From positions 124,001 through 188,000 of the forward strand of contig JAVJSD010000064.1 in the NCBI GenBank assembly GCA_040219575.1: a DNA stretch of 64,000 nt, in the 5' to 3' direction. This document shows positions 1 through 11,836 of the stretch, piece after piece. The translations under genes were made by a program, and so were the position numbers. Each line of letters opens with the position of its first letter. Position 1 is the first letter of the stretch. The stretch is from JAVJSD01 sp040219575. GTDB lineage: Bacteria > Planctomycetota > Planctomycetia > Pirellulales > Pirellulaceae. Under the pieces are notes generated by a model. That model saw only the letters and a list, made by a program, of their open reading frames with translations, made no database searches and had not been told where the DNA came from.

Positions 1-951
1 CAGGGAAAACTGCACGAGCCGGAAGTGCTTCAGCAGCAGGTGGAGCGGATGTTGAAGGACCGCCGTCTGAAGCGGTTCTGCGACAGCTTTCCCGCCCAGT
101 GGCTGCAGCTGGATCGCATCATCTCCTCGACGCCCGACCCGGAAAAATACCCGCAGTTCTACTATTCCAAATACCGCGCCAGCATGCACATGATGCTGGA
201 GCCGCTGCTGCTGTTCGAGACCGTGTTGATCGAGGACCGCTCGATCCTGCAGTTCATCGATTCCGACTTCAGCTACCGCAGCAACCTGCTGGAGGCCTGG
301 TACCGCGACGGTTCGCAGGGCGCCGCGGGATCGCCGGTGGTGGTGCCGTTCCGCCGTGTGCCCGTCAGCGATCGCCGGCAGGGCGGTCTGATCACGAGCG
401 CCGCCGTGATGACGATGACGTCGGGCGCGATGCGGACCAAGCCGATCACCCGCGGCGCCTGGGTGGCGAGCGTGATTCTCAACGATCCGCCAGAGCCGCC
501 GCCGGCCGACGTGCCGCCGCTGGCCGAGAAGCCGAGCGCCGACGAAGAGAATCTGACGCTGCGGGAGCGTTTCGCCGCGCACCGCAAGCGGGCCGATTGC
601 GCCGGCTGCCACGAGAAGATCGATCCCCTGGGCTTCGCGCTGGAGAATTACGACGCCGCCGGAATCTGGCGCGAGACGTACGAGAACGGCCGCGAGGTCG
701 ACGCCAGCGGCACGCTGTTCGGCCGCCGTCGGTTTAACGACGTGGTCGAATTCAAAGACGCCCTGCTGGTGGAGAAAGACCGCTTCACCAGGGCGCTGGC
801 CGCGCACCTGCTGGCGTTCGCCCTGGGACGGGAAATCAGCGTCGCCGACTCGCTTGCGTTGGAGGAGATCGTGCAGGAGACGGCCGACGACGATTATCGT
901 TTCCACACACTGATCAAACAGATCGTGCTCAGCGAGCCGTTTCGGCGCTGA
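1..951 (+). CDS. DUF1592/DUF1588/DUF1585 cytochrome-type protein, 3' part (5' end outside window)
   Basis: The reading frame is open from base 1, so this is the C-terminal ~316 residues of a larger protein. The order matches planctomycete DUF1592 proteins: end of DUF1592 (KRFCDSFPAQWLQL), then DUF1588 with a haem-type CxxCH (CAGCHEKIDPLGFALENYDA, about nt 598-660), then DUF1585 to the end. Full members, like the one at 11833-14274, start with a signal peptide and another CxxCH. They are thought to be exported or periplasmic, but the reaction is not established. The DUF1552 gene follows after 46 bp, the usual partnership. A short hairpin (962-981) sits between the two genes, unlike the overlapping copy of the pair further on. 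Family assignment is firm; function is unknown. Confidence 0.9.
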   Translation, partial: QGKLHEPEVLQQQVERMLKDRRLKRFCDSFPAQWLQLDRIISSTPDPEKYPQFYYSKYRASMHMMLEPLLLFETVLIEDRSILQFIDSDFSYRSNLLEAWYRDGSQGAAGSPVVVPFRRVPVSDRRQGGLITSAAVMTMTSGAMRTKPITRGAWVASVILNDPPEPPPADVPPLAEKPSADEENLTLRERFAAHRKRADCAGCHEKIDPLGFALENYDAAGIWRETYENGREVDASGTLFGRRRFNDVVEFKDALLVEKDRFTRALAAHLLAFALGREISVADSLALEEIVQETADDDYRFHTLIKQIVLSEPFRR

Positions 952-961
952 GCTGAAGTAA

Positions 962-981
962 GACGGACGTGGACGTCCGTC
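962..981. repeat. Short hairpin of the GACGGAC/GTCCGTC family
   Basis: A 9-bp stem GACGGACGT / ACGTCCGTC with a 2-base loop lies inside the DUF1592-DUF1552 operon gap. The same motif recurs near 28620, 33915, 39714 and 61164. It lacks a T-run, so it is not a classic terminator. Confidence 0.75.
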
Positions 982-997
982 GCACAGGGAAGAATCA

Positions 998-2347
998 ATG
1001 CATACGACGACGAGAAGAAACTTCCTGCGAGGCGCCGCCGGCGCGACGCTGGCCTTGCCGTGGCTGGAGAGCCTGAACTTGGCTGCCGCCTCCGAGTCGA
1101 AGCCCGCCCGACGACTCGCCATCTTCTACGTGCCGATCGGCGTGGTGCGGCGGGGCTTCTTTCCGGGCGAGCAGGACGCGGCGATTCCCAAGTTCACCAG
1201 CAGCCAGAAGGAAATCGAACGGAAGCGCGAGATCCCCCTCGGCCTGCATCGGCTCGAAGAGCTGACGCCCACGCAAGAGCCGCTGACGCCGATCAAGGAC
1301 AAGGTCACGTTCATTTCCGGCATGGACCGCTTCTACAAGCACGGCAGCGACGTCCACGCCCAATGCGCTTCGTGCTTCTTGAGCAGCGCCACGGCGCACA
1401 GCGTTGAGTCGTCGGTCTATCCGCTGGCCCGCACGCTCGACCACCTCGTCGCCGATCATGTCGGCGATCAAACGCCCTTCCGCACGCTGGAGCTGAGTTG
1501 CAACAGCCACAAGGACAACAAGGAGTCGATCTACTTCGACAACATCTCGTGGTACGGCACGGGCCACGTCGCGCCGTCGATACGCGACCCGCGCAAAGCC
1601 TACCGCCGGCTGTTCGGCACCCAGGAGATTCAGGCCTATCGCAACATCACCGATCTGGTGCTGGAAGACGCCCGGGCGATGCAGCGAGACCTGGGCCGCC
1701 TCGACCGGCAGAAGTTCGCCGAGTATTTCGAGGGCATCCGCTCGATCGAACAACAGATGGACAAGCTGGAGCAGATGAAAGGCGAGTTGGCCCAGGTGTC
1801 GCTCGCGGAGCCGCCGGAGGCGCACCTGCCGCGCGGCGAGTACATCCGGCTGATGGGCGACCTGATGGTGGCGGCCCTGCAGACCGGACTGACCAACGTG
1901 GCCACGCTGATGGTCGGTCCCGAACGGTGGGACACGCCGTTCTTGTATGAATCGCTGTTCGACAAACCGATGAGCCACCATCAGATGTCGCACAACCAGG
2001 ACCGCTTCCTCGAGCAACTGTTGCAGGTCGATCGGTTCCACATGGAGCAGTTCGTCTATCTCGCCCAGCGGATGGACGCGATCAAGGAGTCCGACGGCAG
2101 CACGCTGTTGGACAACACGATCTTCACCTACGGCTCGGGCCTGGGCGACGGGGCGACGCATCAATACACCGACCTGCCGATCATCGTCGCCGGCAGCGGC
2201 GGCGGGAGGTTGTTGACCGGCCGACACCTGCACTGCAGCGACGGAACGCCGCTGGCCAACCTGTGGCTGACGCACGCCCAGGTGATGGGCGTGCAGGGAG
2301 AACGCTTCGCCGACAGCACCGGCCCGGTTTCGCAGCTGTTGACGTGA
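998..2347 (+). CDS. DUF1552 domain protein, Tat-exported
   Basis: 449 residues, close to the full length of DUF1552 proteins. The N-terminus has a twin-arginine motif (RRNFLRGAAGA) and then a hydrophobic stretch ending near LPWLESL, so export in folded form by the Tat system is likely. The body carries family blocks such as FYVPIGV, the SGMDR segment, and the HH/HNQ-rich region around SHHQMSHNQ (nt ~1972-2000). The C-terminus reads GSGLGDG...LPIIVAGSGGG. The start ATG is preceded by CAGGGAAG, a fair ribosome site. Function is uncharacterised; the constant pairing with DUF1592 cytochrome-like proteins suggests the two act together in the periplasm. A second copy lies at 10493-11836. Confidence 0.93.
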   Translation: MHTTTRRNFLRGAAGATLALPWLESLNLAAASESKPARRLAIFYVPIGVVRRGFFPGEQDAAIPKFTSSQKEIERKREIPLGLHRLEELTPTQEPLTPIKDKVTFISGMDRFYKHGSDVHAQCASCFLSSATAHSVESSVYPLARTLDHLVADHVGDQTPFRTLELSCNSHKDNKESIYFDNISWYGTGHVAPSIRDPRKAYRRLFGTQEIQAYRNITDLVLEDARAMQRDLGRLDRQKFAEYFEGIRSIEQQMDKLEQMKGELAQVSLAEPPEAHLPRGEYIRLMGDLMVAALQTGLTNVATLMVGPERWDTPFLYESLFDKPMSHHQMSHNQDRFLEQLLQVDRFHMEQFVYLAQRMDAIKESDGSTLLDNTIFTYGSGLGDGATHQYTDLPIIVAGSGGGRLLTGRHLHCSDGTPLANLWLTHAQVMGVQGERFADSTGPVSQLLT

Positions 2348-2380
2348 ACCTTGCTTCGCTGGACAGCGCCGCTCCGCCCC

Positions 2381-2464
2381 TCCTACAAACACGAAGCGCA
2401 AGCGAGTGAGTTGAGTGAGTGAGTTACGATCAGGCCCACTCGCTTGCGCGTCGTGTTTGTAGGA
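2381..2464. repeat. Long inverted repeat between convergent genes (28-nt arms)
   Basis: Arms 2381-2408 and 2437-2464 are complementary over 28 nt with one mismatch and enclose a 28-nt loop. The left arm begins TCCTACAAACACGAAGCGCA. It lies between the ends of the DUF1552 and Uma2 genes, so it could end transcription from both sides. There is no T-tract. Confidence 0.85.
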
Positions 2465-2510
2465 TCGCCGCGGCACGCCAAAGTGGCGATGTCCAATTGG
2501 GTCAAGCTTG

Positions 2511-3071
2511 CTACTTCGCAAAGATTTCGCCCACGCGGCAGCGAAAGCCGGGCACGACGTCGCCGCCCTCGAGCGTGTCGTCCTGGCAGAGGATCTCCAC
2601 ATCGCCGGGCGCGCGGTGCACCGTAACGGTGCCGTCGCCCGGATTCACGAGCCACACCTGCGCGGCGCCGGCCGCCAGCCAGGCCTCGGTTTTCTCCGTC
2701 ACCTCCCCGATCGTATCGCCGGGGGAGAGCACTTCCACGGCGAGATCCGGCGCGCCGGGCCAGTAGGCCTCCGGGGGATCCTGCTGCGGCAGGTGGTCGC
2801 GATGGAGGAAGGCGACATCCGGGGCGCGGACGGTGTCCGGATCACGTTGAATCAGGAATCCCGTCTCGGCGCCGAAGATGCGTCCGAGTTTCTTCTCGCG
2901 GACGAATTCGCCCAGGATGACGTGCAAGTCACCCACGATCATCCCATGCTTCCACCCCGCGGGCGTCATCGTCTTCAACTCCCCTGCCACGAGTTCATAC
3001 CGCCGCCCGTCACGGGGCAGTCCCAGAAGTTGCTCGGCGGTCATCGGCGTGGTCGTGCTCATGGCGTTCAT
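2511..3071 (-). CDS. Uma2 family endonuclease-like protein (DUF820)
   Basis: 186 residues from the chosen ATG. The frame is open another 31 codons upstream, but that part lacks the family's N-terminus, which normally begins near MTAEQLLGLPRDGRRYELVAGE. An AGGGA lies just before the ATG at 3071; a second ATG three codons later (3062) is equally possible. Family marks: RYELVAGEL, then RAPDVAFL, then PDLAVEVLSP with the acidic residues of the PD-(D/E)XK-like core, and AGAAQVWLVNP. Uma2 proteins have a restriction-endonuclease-like fold and are abundant in cyanobacteria and planctomycetes, but their biological role is largely unproven. It stands alone, converging on the DUF1552 gene and diverging from the esterase gene. 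Confidence 0.88.
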   Translation of the reverse strand: MNAMSTTTPMTAEQLLGLPRDGRRYELVAGELKTMTPAGWKHGMIVGDLHVILGEFVREKKLGRIFGAETGFLIQRDPDTVRAPDVAFLHRDHLPQQDPPEAYWPGAPDLAVEVLSPGDTIGEVTEKTEAWLAAGAAQVWLVNPGDGTVTVHRAPGDVEILCQDDTLEGGDVVPGFRCRVGEIFAK

Positions 3072-3196
3072 TATTCCCTGAATCGACGATGCGTCCAAGT
3101 GTTTCCATGGCATGACTTCCGTCGCAGTGTAGATTATCCTCGGCTTCTCAAGCTGCATTGTCATCGCTCACGCTATATCCTCCGGAGTCTCCAACG

Positions 3197-4327
3197 ATGC
3201 CCCTCACTCGCTCGCACGCCGTTTCCCTTCTGCTGCTGCTACTCGCGCCGCTTGTGCTGCGCGGCGAGACGCCGATTCCGCCCGAGAAGGCGAAGGCCGA
3301 CGATGCGGGCAAGGTGTTGTGGTACGACCTGCGGTTGCTCGACGTGGAGGGGCAGGGCTTCACCGACACCAAGGCGCCCTACGACCGCCTGCCGGGCAAG
3401 GCCGAGGGCGTGGTGCGTCCGCCGGTGTGGAGCTTGAGCCGCAATTCCGCGGGCCTCTGCGCGCGGTTCGTGACCGACGCCACCGAGATCGCTTGCCGCT
3501 GGACGCTCACCTCGCCGCGGCTGGAGATGCCGCACATGCCGGCCACCGGCGTCAGCGGCGTCGATCTGTATGTGAAACACGAGGGGAAGTGGCGGTGGCT
3601 GGCGTGCGGGCGACCGGGAGCGCAAACCAACTCCGCCAAACTCGTCAGCGGCATTCCCGAGGGACGCCGCGAGTACCTGCTGTATTTGCCGCTGTACAAC
3701 GGCGTGTCGTCGGTGGAGTTGGGCCTGCCCAAGGAAAATTCGCTGGCGAAGGCCGCGCCGCGTGAGAAGGGGAAAGACAAACCGATCGTGTTCTGGGGCA
3801 CGTCGATCACGCAGGGGGGCTGCGCGTCGCGGCCCGGCATGGTGCACACGGCGATCCTCGGCCGGCGGCTCGATCGCCCGGTGATCAACCTCGGCTTCTC
3901 CGGCAATGGGCGGATGGAGCCGGAGGTGGCGGAGCTGATGGCGGAGATCGACGCCGCGGCGTACGTCGTCGACTGCCTGCCCAACATCGGCGCCGCCGAA
4001 GTCGCCGAGCGCTGCGAGCCGCTAGTGCGCATTCTTCGCAAGACGCATCCCGAAACGCCGATCGTGCTGGTCGAAGACCGCAGCTACAGCGACTCGTTCC
4101 TGGTCGGTTCCAAACGCGACCGCAACGAGACCAGCCGCAAGGCGCTGCGAGCCGCCTATGAGAATCTGAAGAAAGAAGGCGTGGCGAATCTGTACTACCT
4201 GGAAGGCGAGAACCTGTTGGGCGACGACAACGAAGGAACGGTCGACAGTTCGCACCCGACGGATTTGGGTTTCTGGCGGCAGGCGGATGCTTTTGAGCCG
4301 GTGTTGAGGAAAGTGGTAGGTGAGTAG
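3197..4327 (+). CDS. SGNH/GDSL hydrolase with N-terminal GxDLY domain
   Basis: 376 residues. The ATG at 3197 is chosen because GGAG lies 11 bases upstream and the protein then begins with a signal peptide (hydrophobic VSLLLLLLAPLVL). The N-terminal beta domain carries the GVDLY motif (GxDLY family). The catalytic domain has block I as FWGTSITQGG, with the nucleophilic Ser in GTS; GFSGNG as the Gly/Asn block; and HPTDLGF near the end, supplying the Asp/His pair. Such enzymes are exported esterases, often deacetylating plant or algal polysaccharides; the substrate here cannot be read. The last codons and the stop lie inside a GGTGAGT tandem repeat, so the extreme C-terminus may be eroded. Confidence 0.9.
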   Translation: MPLTRSHAVSLLLLLLAPLVLRGETPIPPEKAKADDAGKVLWYDLRLLDVEGQGFTDTKAPYDRLPGKAEGVVRPPVWSLSRNSAGLCARFVTDATEIACRWTLTSPRLEMPHMPATGVSGVDLYVKHEGKWRWLACGRPGAQTNSAKLVSGIPEGRREYLLYLPLYNGVSSVELGLPKENSLAKAAPREKGKDKPIVFWGTSITQGGCASRPGMVHTAILGRRLDRPVINLGFSGNGRMEPEVAELMAEIDAAAYVVDCLPNIGAAEVAERCEPLVRILRKTHPETPIVLVEDRSYSDSFLVGSKRDRNETSRKALRAAYENLKKEGVANLYYLEGENLLGDDNEGTVDSSHPTDLGFWRQADAFEPVLRKVVGE

Positions 4328-4376
4328 GTAAGTAGGTGAGTGGTGAGTGGTGAGTGGTGAGTGGTGAGTGGTGATG
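4317..4376. repeat. Tandem 7-8 bp repeat (GGTGAGT) over a stop codon
   Basis: Three 8-mers of the type AGGTGAGT/AGGTAAGT are followed by five perfect GGTGAGT heptamers (4335-4369) and a partial sixth. The TAG stop of the SGNH hydrolase (4325-4327) lies inside it. Confidence 0.9.
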
Positions 4377-4402
4377 CGACGGGCGTTCTCCATCCAAGCC
4401 GA

Positions 4403-4442
4403 CGACTTGTCGTCGCGGTTTGCGACTTGTCGTCGCGGTTTG
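4403..4442. repeat. Perfect 20-bp tandem duplication
   Basis: The unit CGACTTGTCGTCGCGGTTTG occurs at 4403-4422 and again at 4423-4442 without a mismatch. Each unit contains the small palindrome CGACTTGTCG. It lies just past the 3' end of the kinase gene. Confidence 0.9.
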
Positions 4443-4451
4443 TGCCGCCGT

Positions 4452-7402
<2,951 letters not shown>

Positions 7403-7406
<4 letters not shown>

Positions 7407-8077
7407 GGCGTTTCTTCCGAATGGGGCTGGTTGATTCGCCCGGCGCTGGATTCCGACAGGCTGGAGGCCAGCCCTGCCGAGGATTCGTATTGGGTGACTT
7501 TGTCACGCAGCCGCTGCATCACGCGACTGCGGGCGATATAGACGGCGCCCTTGCTGAGTTCGAGTTCTTGCGCTGTGGCGGCGACGCTTCGCCCTTCGAC
7601 GGCGGTCCGCCAGAAGGCGAGCCACGTCGATTCGGTGAATTCGTGCTGTGCCTCACGGGCGGCCCAGCGGAACACGGCTCGCTGGTGCTCCTGCTCGATT
7701 TGCGGATCTTCCGCGAGGTCGCCGGCACTTGCCTCGGCCGCGTCGTGGAGCCGCAACTGAGCGGTCGTTCCGCCCGCGGCGGCGTCCGGCCGCGCCGCTC
7801 GCAAGTGGTCGATCAGCGCGTTGCGGGCGACCGTGTGCAGCCAGGTGCGAAATCTGGCCCGGGCCGGGTCGGCCTGCCAGCGGCCGATCGCACCGACTAC
7901 CGAGACCAGCACCCGTTGGGCGAGATCCTGGGCGTCGGCGTCCTGCAGCCCTTGCCGGCGGGCGATGCGATAGATCATCGGGCGATAGATGGCGGTGAAC
8001 TGCCGCCACGCCTCTTGATCGTCCGCGTCGGCCAATCGCAGCAACAGGCTGTCACGCGTCTCGGGAATCTGACTCAA
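7403..8077 (-). CDS. ECF-type RNA polymerase sigma factor
   Basis: 224 residues from a TTG at 8077. This start is chosen over the upstream GTG (8128) because AGAGAGGA lies ~6 bases before it and the protein then begins SQIPETRDSLLLRL, typical for planctomycete ECF factors. Region 2 is seen as DAQDLAQRVLVSVV and FRTWLHTVARNALIDHLR; region 4 as GRSVAATAQELELSKGAVYIARSRVMQRL, a helix-turn-helix. The gene overlaps the downstream kinase by 4 bp, as in planctomycete sigma/kinase pairs where the kinase replaces a classical anti-sigma factor. Target promoters cannot be read from the window. Confidence 0.9.
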
Positions 8078-8279
8078 CGGATCGTCCTCTCTACCCCTTT
8101 CCACGTAGCAATCCGCCAAACCTTTCACATCTTAGGCGGAATATCTTCTCTCCGCGTTTGGAAACCGTCCCGGCGTCTTGCGGCCATGACGCTGGCGGTC
8201 GAAGTGGCGGAGTCCCAATCTGCCTGCGACAATAGACATAGCACATTCGCATGCACTGTTCCCGCCGCCGACATTCACC

Positions 8280-10385
8280 ATGATCCGCACCATGCATCGC
8301 TCCCGCCTGCTGTCGTTTTCTTCCTCATTGGTACTCCTATTTTGCTTGATTTCAGAATCGGCTGCCGGCGAACGGCGGCCGGTGTCGATCGACGACCTGT
8401 ACCGGTTCGACGCGCCGACCGACGTCGCCATCTCGCCCGACGGCGCCTCGGCTGTCTACGTTCGCCGGTGGAACGACCGCAAGTCGCGCACCGAGCGGCA
8501 ATCGCTATGGCGATCCGACAAAGACGCCGAACACGCCAAGGCGATGGAGTCCGGCCAACCGGATGCCCGGCGCCCAATCTTCTCTCCCGACGGTCGCTGG
8601 CTTGCCTTTCTTTCGACGCGTGACTTGCCGGACGGTAAACCCGCCTTTGCGCCCGTTGCCCCCTATTCCGACCCGGCGACCGACATCTGGCTGATGCCGG
8701 CCGCTGGCGGAAAGGCGATTCCGCTGGCCGGCCCGGACAAACCGTATGGCCGCGTGATGAGCGATCCGTTCTACGGCGCCTTGGCGTTCTCGCCGGACGG
8801 CCGGCGACTGGTGTTCGTCGCCGACGACGGCCGCGACCGGCGCACCAAGGCGGAAATCGAAAACAACGTGCAGATCGTTCGCGAGGATCAAGGCGAAGGC
8901 TACGAGGGATACACCGCGGCGCAAATCTGGATCGCCGATCTGACGGAGAAACCGGGCGAGGGAAAGAACAAGGTCGCCGCCAAACAGGTCCATCGAATCA
9001 CCAACGACGACTGTTGGTACGGCGATCCGCAGTGGTCGCCCGACGGCCGCTCGCTGGTCGTGCACGCCAACCGCACCGACGACCGCGAGTCGGTCCGCTA
9101 CAGCATCAACAAGAACTACGACTTGTGGCGGATCGACCTGGCCGATAACTCGCTGACGCAGCTCACCACGGGCCCCGGCCCGCAGGTCAGCCCGCGGTTC
9201 TCGCCGGACGGCAAGCGTCTGCTCTGCCTGAGCGTTCCGCGCCAGGGATCGCATCGCGACATGTTCAATCTGCTGCTGGTCGACTTGGCGCCGTCGGGCC
9301 CAAGCAGCCACCTGCTGTTCGACCATCATGGTCCGACGGCCGAGGCGCCGCCGCACCTATCGCCGTCGTTTCCGCTGCCGAGTGACTGCTGGCTTTCCAA
9401 CAACAAGATCTACTTCAGCGCGTCGCATCGCACCGGATCGGCGCAGCAGGTGATTGATCTCGCCAAGGGACCGGAGGCCCTCGACGACGGCGCGGGAAGC
9501 GATGCGTCGGCCAAAGACCACAGCGAGCGCCTGGCGCTGGAGTCCGACGCGCGCAAGAAGCTCGTTCCGTCGGGCAACCGTTTCCTGCAGGAGCGCGCCG
9601 TGGCGAAAGGCGAGATCATCCACTGGAAGAGTTTCGACGGCCTGGAGATCGAGGGCGTTCTCACGCGGCCCAGCAAACCGGGCGCGACGCAGCCCTACCC
9701 GCTGGTGCTGTATCCCCACGGCGGGCCGCATAGTCGCTCAACCTCCGGCTTCAACTTCACCGTGCAGGTGCTGGCCGCCGCCGGTTACGCGGTGTTTCAG
9801 CCGAACTATCGAGGCAGCGACGGCTACGGGCAGAAGTGGATCAACGCCGACCGCTTCGATCTGGGCGGCGGCGACATGCGCGACATGCTCAGCGGCATCG
9901 ACCACCTGATCGAGCAGGGCGTCGTCGACCGCGACCGGCAGTTCGTCTACGGCGTCAGCTACGGCGGCTTCACCACCTGCTGGCTGATCGGACAGACGCA
10001 CCAGTTTCGGGCCGCGGCGCCGCAGAACGCAGTGACCGACCTGACCGCGATGTGGGGATTGAGCGACATCCAAAGTTGGACCGAATGGGAGTTCGGCGGC
10101 CGCCCCTGGGAGGTTCCGCAGGCCATGCGCGAACATAGCCCGCTCACCTACGCCGCCAACGTCCGCACGCCCACGCTGATCCTGCACGCCACCGGCGACC
10201 GCCGTTGTCCGCTGCCGATGGGGCGGATGTATTACCGAGCGCTCACATCGGCCGGCGTCGAAACGCAAATGGTGCTCTATCCCGACGAAGGGCATCCAAT
10301 CAGGCAACTGCCGCATCAACAGGATGTACTGCGCCGCGTGCTCGACTGGTTCTCCGCCCACGACCTGCCCAGAGAGCGAAAGTAG
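8280..10385 (+). CDS. S9 family prolyl oligopeptidase-type peptidase
   Basis: 701 residues with a signal peptide (hydrophobic SLVLLFCLISESAAG). The N-terminal half is a beta-propeller with repeated SPDG motifs (ISPDGASAVYV, FSPDGRWLAF, WSPDGRSLVV, FSPDGKRLLC) that gates access. The C-terminal alpha/beta hydrolase domain carries the catalytic triad: Ser560 in GVSYGGF, Asp640 in TGDRRCP and His672 in DEGHP. Members cleave short peptides, typically dipeptidyl or acylaminoacyl substrates; the signal peptide points to the periplasm or surface. A second ATG at codon 5 could be the true start. It diverges from the sigma/kinase operon and converges on the next DUF1552 gene. Confidence 0.92.
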   Translation: MIRTMHRSRLLSFSSSLVLLFCLISESAAGERRPVSIDDLYRFDAPTDVAISPDGASAVYVRRWNDRKSRTERQSLWRSDKDAEHAKAMESGQPDARRPIFSPDGRWLAFLSTRDLPDGKPAFAPVAPYSDPATDIWLMPAAGGKAIPLAGPDKPYGRVMSDPFYGALAFSPDGRRLVFVADDGRDRRTKAEIENNVQIVREDQGEGYEGYTAAQIWIADLTEKPGEGKNKVAAKQVHRITNDDCWYGDPQWSPDGRSLVVHANRTDDRESVRYSINKNYDLWRIDLADNSLTQLTTGPGPQVSPRFSPDGKRLLCLSVPRQGSHRDMFNLLLVDLAPSGPSSHLLFDHHGPTAEAPPHLSPSFPLPSDCWLSNNKIYFSASHRTGSAQQVIDLAKGPEALDDGAGSDASAKDHSERLALESDARKKLVPSGNRFLQERAVAKGEIIHWKSFDGLEIEGVLTRPSKPGATQPYPLVLYPHGGPHSRSTSGFNFTVQVLAAAGYAVFQPNYRGSDGYGQKWINADRFDLGGGDMRDMLSGIDHLIEQGVVDRDRQFVYGVSYGGFTTCWLIGQTHQFRAAAPQNAVTDLTAMWGLSDIQSWTEWEFGGRPWEVPQAMREHSPLTYAANVRTPTLILHATGDRRCPLPMGRMYYRALTSAGVETQMVLYPDEGHPIRQLPHQQDVLRRVLDWFSAHDLPRERK

Positions 10386-10406
10386 AGAGGCACTGTTTAA
10401 GAGACC

Positions 10407-10471
10407 GTCGCGGAAGTCGCCAGACTTCCGAATATCCGGTCGACTCTCGGAACTCTGGCGAGTTCCGCTAC
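10407..10471. repeat. Inverted repeat of two hairpins (GGAAGTC/GGAACTC family)
   Basis: Arms 10407-10431 and 10447-10471 pair over 25 nt with three mismatches. Each arm also folds on itself: GGAAGTC-GCCA-GACTTCC and GGAACTC-TGGC-GAGTTCC. It fills the tail-to-tail gap between the S9 peptidase and DUF1552 genes. A related copy lies at 36086-36161. Confidence 0.85.
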
Positions 10472-10492
10472 AGGGCCACTATCGCCCTGCCG

Positions 10493-11836
10493 CTAAACGC
10501 TCAGCCCCTGCAACGCTCCGGTGCTGTCGCCCAGGAACGGCAGGCGGACGTCCATCCGCTCCAGCAGCGAGAGCCACAGGTTGGCCAGCGGCGTGTCCTT
10601 GGGATAGCGCAGATGGCGGCCGCTGTCGATCGTGCCGCCCCCCTTGCCGGCCAGCAGGATCGGCAGATCGTCGTGGTTGTGGCGGTTGCCGTCGGAATTG
10701 CCGCTGCCGTACGCGATCATGCAGTGGTCCAACAGCGTGCCGTCTCCCTCGGCCGTCGACTTCAGCTTTTCGAGCAAGTACGCGAGTTGTCGCACATGGA
10801 ACTGGTTGATCTGGCGGATCTTGGCCTTCTTCTTCTCGTCGTTGCCGTGGTGCGAAAGGTCGTGGTGCCCTTCCGGCACGTCGATGAACGGGTACGGCTT
10901 GTTGCTCCCCTCGTTGGCGAACACGAAGGTGCACACCCGCGTCACGTCGGCCTGAAACGCCAGCACCAGCAAGTCGGCCATCAGCCGCAGATGGTCTTCG
11001 TACTTGGCGGGAACGCCCTGCGGGACCGGCACATCGGGCGTCTCGACCGGCGGCAATTTCTCGGCCCGCTCAATGCGGAGTTCAATATCGCGGATCGAAG
11101 TCAGGTACTCGTCGAGCTTCTGCCGATCGTTTCGGCTGATCTTGCCCTGCAGGTCGGCGGCGTCCTCGCGGACGAAATCGAGGATGCTCTTGCGCAGCGT
11201 GTCTCGCTTCTTGCGCGCCGCGTCGCCGCCGCTGCCGAACAAGCGTTCGAACACCAGCTTGGGATTCACTTCCTTGGGAAGCGGCTGCGTGGCCGAACGC
11301 CACGACATCGTCGAGGAATACACGCAGCTGTAGCCCGAGTCGCAGTTGCCGGCCATCGCGCCCGCTTCCGTGCCGATTTCGAGCGAGGGGAGCCGGGTTT
11401 GGTCGCCGACGCGCGAGGCGGCCACCTGGTCGACCGAGATGCCGTTGCGGATGTCGGTGCCGTCGGTCTTACGAGGATGCACGCCCGTCAGAAACGCCGC
11501 CAGCGCCCGGGCGTGATCGCCGCCGCCGTCGCCGTGCGAACGCGCGCCGTCGGCCGTCAGCCCGGTGAGCAGCGTGATGTCGTCCTTCACCGGCGCGAGC
11601 GACTCCAGAATCGGCGGCAGGTCGAAACCGCGGCCTTCGGTCTGCGGCGTCCAGTCGACCATGTTCTTGCCGTTGGGCACGTACAGGAAGGCCAAACGGT
11701 TGGGCGAGGTGGTCGCCCGCTTGTCATCGGCGGTCCAGGCGGCGACGGGGCCCATCACTTCCAGCCAGGGAAGCGCGATCGCCGCGCCCATCCCGCGCAG
11801 CACGGTTCGACGGGAAAGATTCAATGGCGACTTCAT
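10493..11836 (-). CDS. DUF1552 domain protein, Tat-exported (second copy)
   Basis: 447 residues, the same family as 998-2347. Tat signal: SRRTVLRGMGAAIALPWLE. Shared blocks include FLYVPNGKNM, LTGLTADG, HHDLSHHGND, MIAYGSGNSDG and LPILLAGKGGG. The start ATG lies within a 4-bp ATGA overlap with the stop of the upstream DUF1592 gene, so the two are translated as a unit. Function is unknown; partnership with the cytochrome-like upstream product is the best clue. Confidence 0.93.
   Translation of the reverse strand: MKSPLNLSRRTVLRGMGAAIALPWLEVMGPVAAWTADDKRATTSPNRLAFLYVPNGKNMVDWTPQTEGRGFDLPPILESLAPVKDDITLLTGLTADGARSHGDGGGDHARALAAFLTGVHPRKTDGTDIRNGISVDQVAASRVGDQTRLPSLEIGTEAGAMAGNCDSGYSCVYSSTMSWRSATQPLPKEVNPKLVFERLFGSGGDAARKKRDTLRKSILDFVREDAADLQGKISRNDRQKLDEYLTSIRDIELRIERAEKLPPVETPDVPVPQGVPAKYEDHLRLMADLLVLAFQADVTRVCTFVFANEGSNKPYPFIDVPEGHHDLSHHGNDEKKKAKIRQINQFHVRQLAYLLEKLKSTAEGDGTLLDHCMIAYGSGNSDGNRHNHDDLPILLAGKGGGTIDSGRHLRYPKDTPLANLWLSLLERMDVRLPFLGDSTGALQGLSV

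Noticed and set aside
4317..4442. CRISPR array
   Set aside because: The repeats are 7-8 bp or a single 20-bp duplication, with no spacers and no cas genes.
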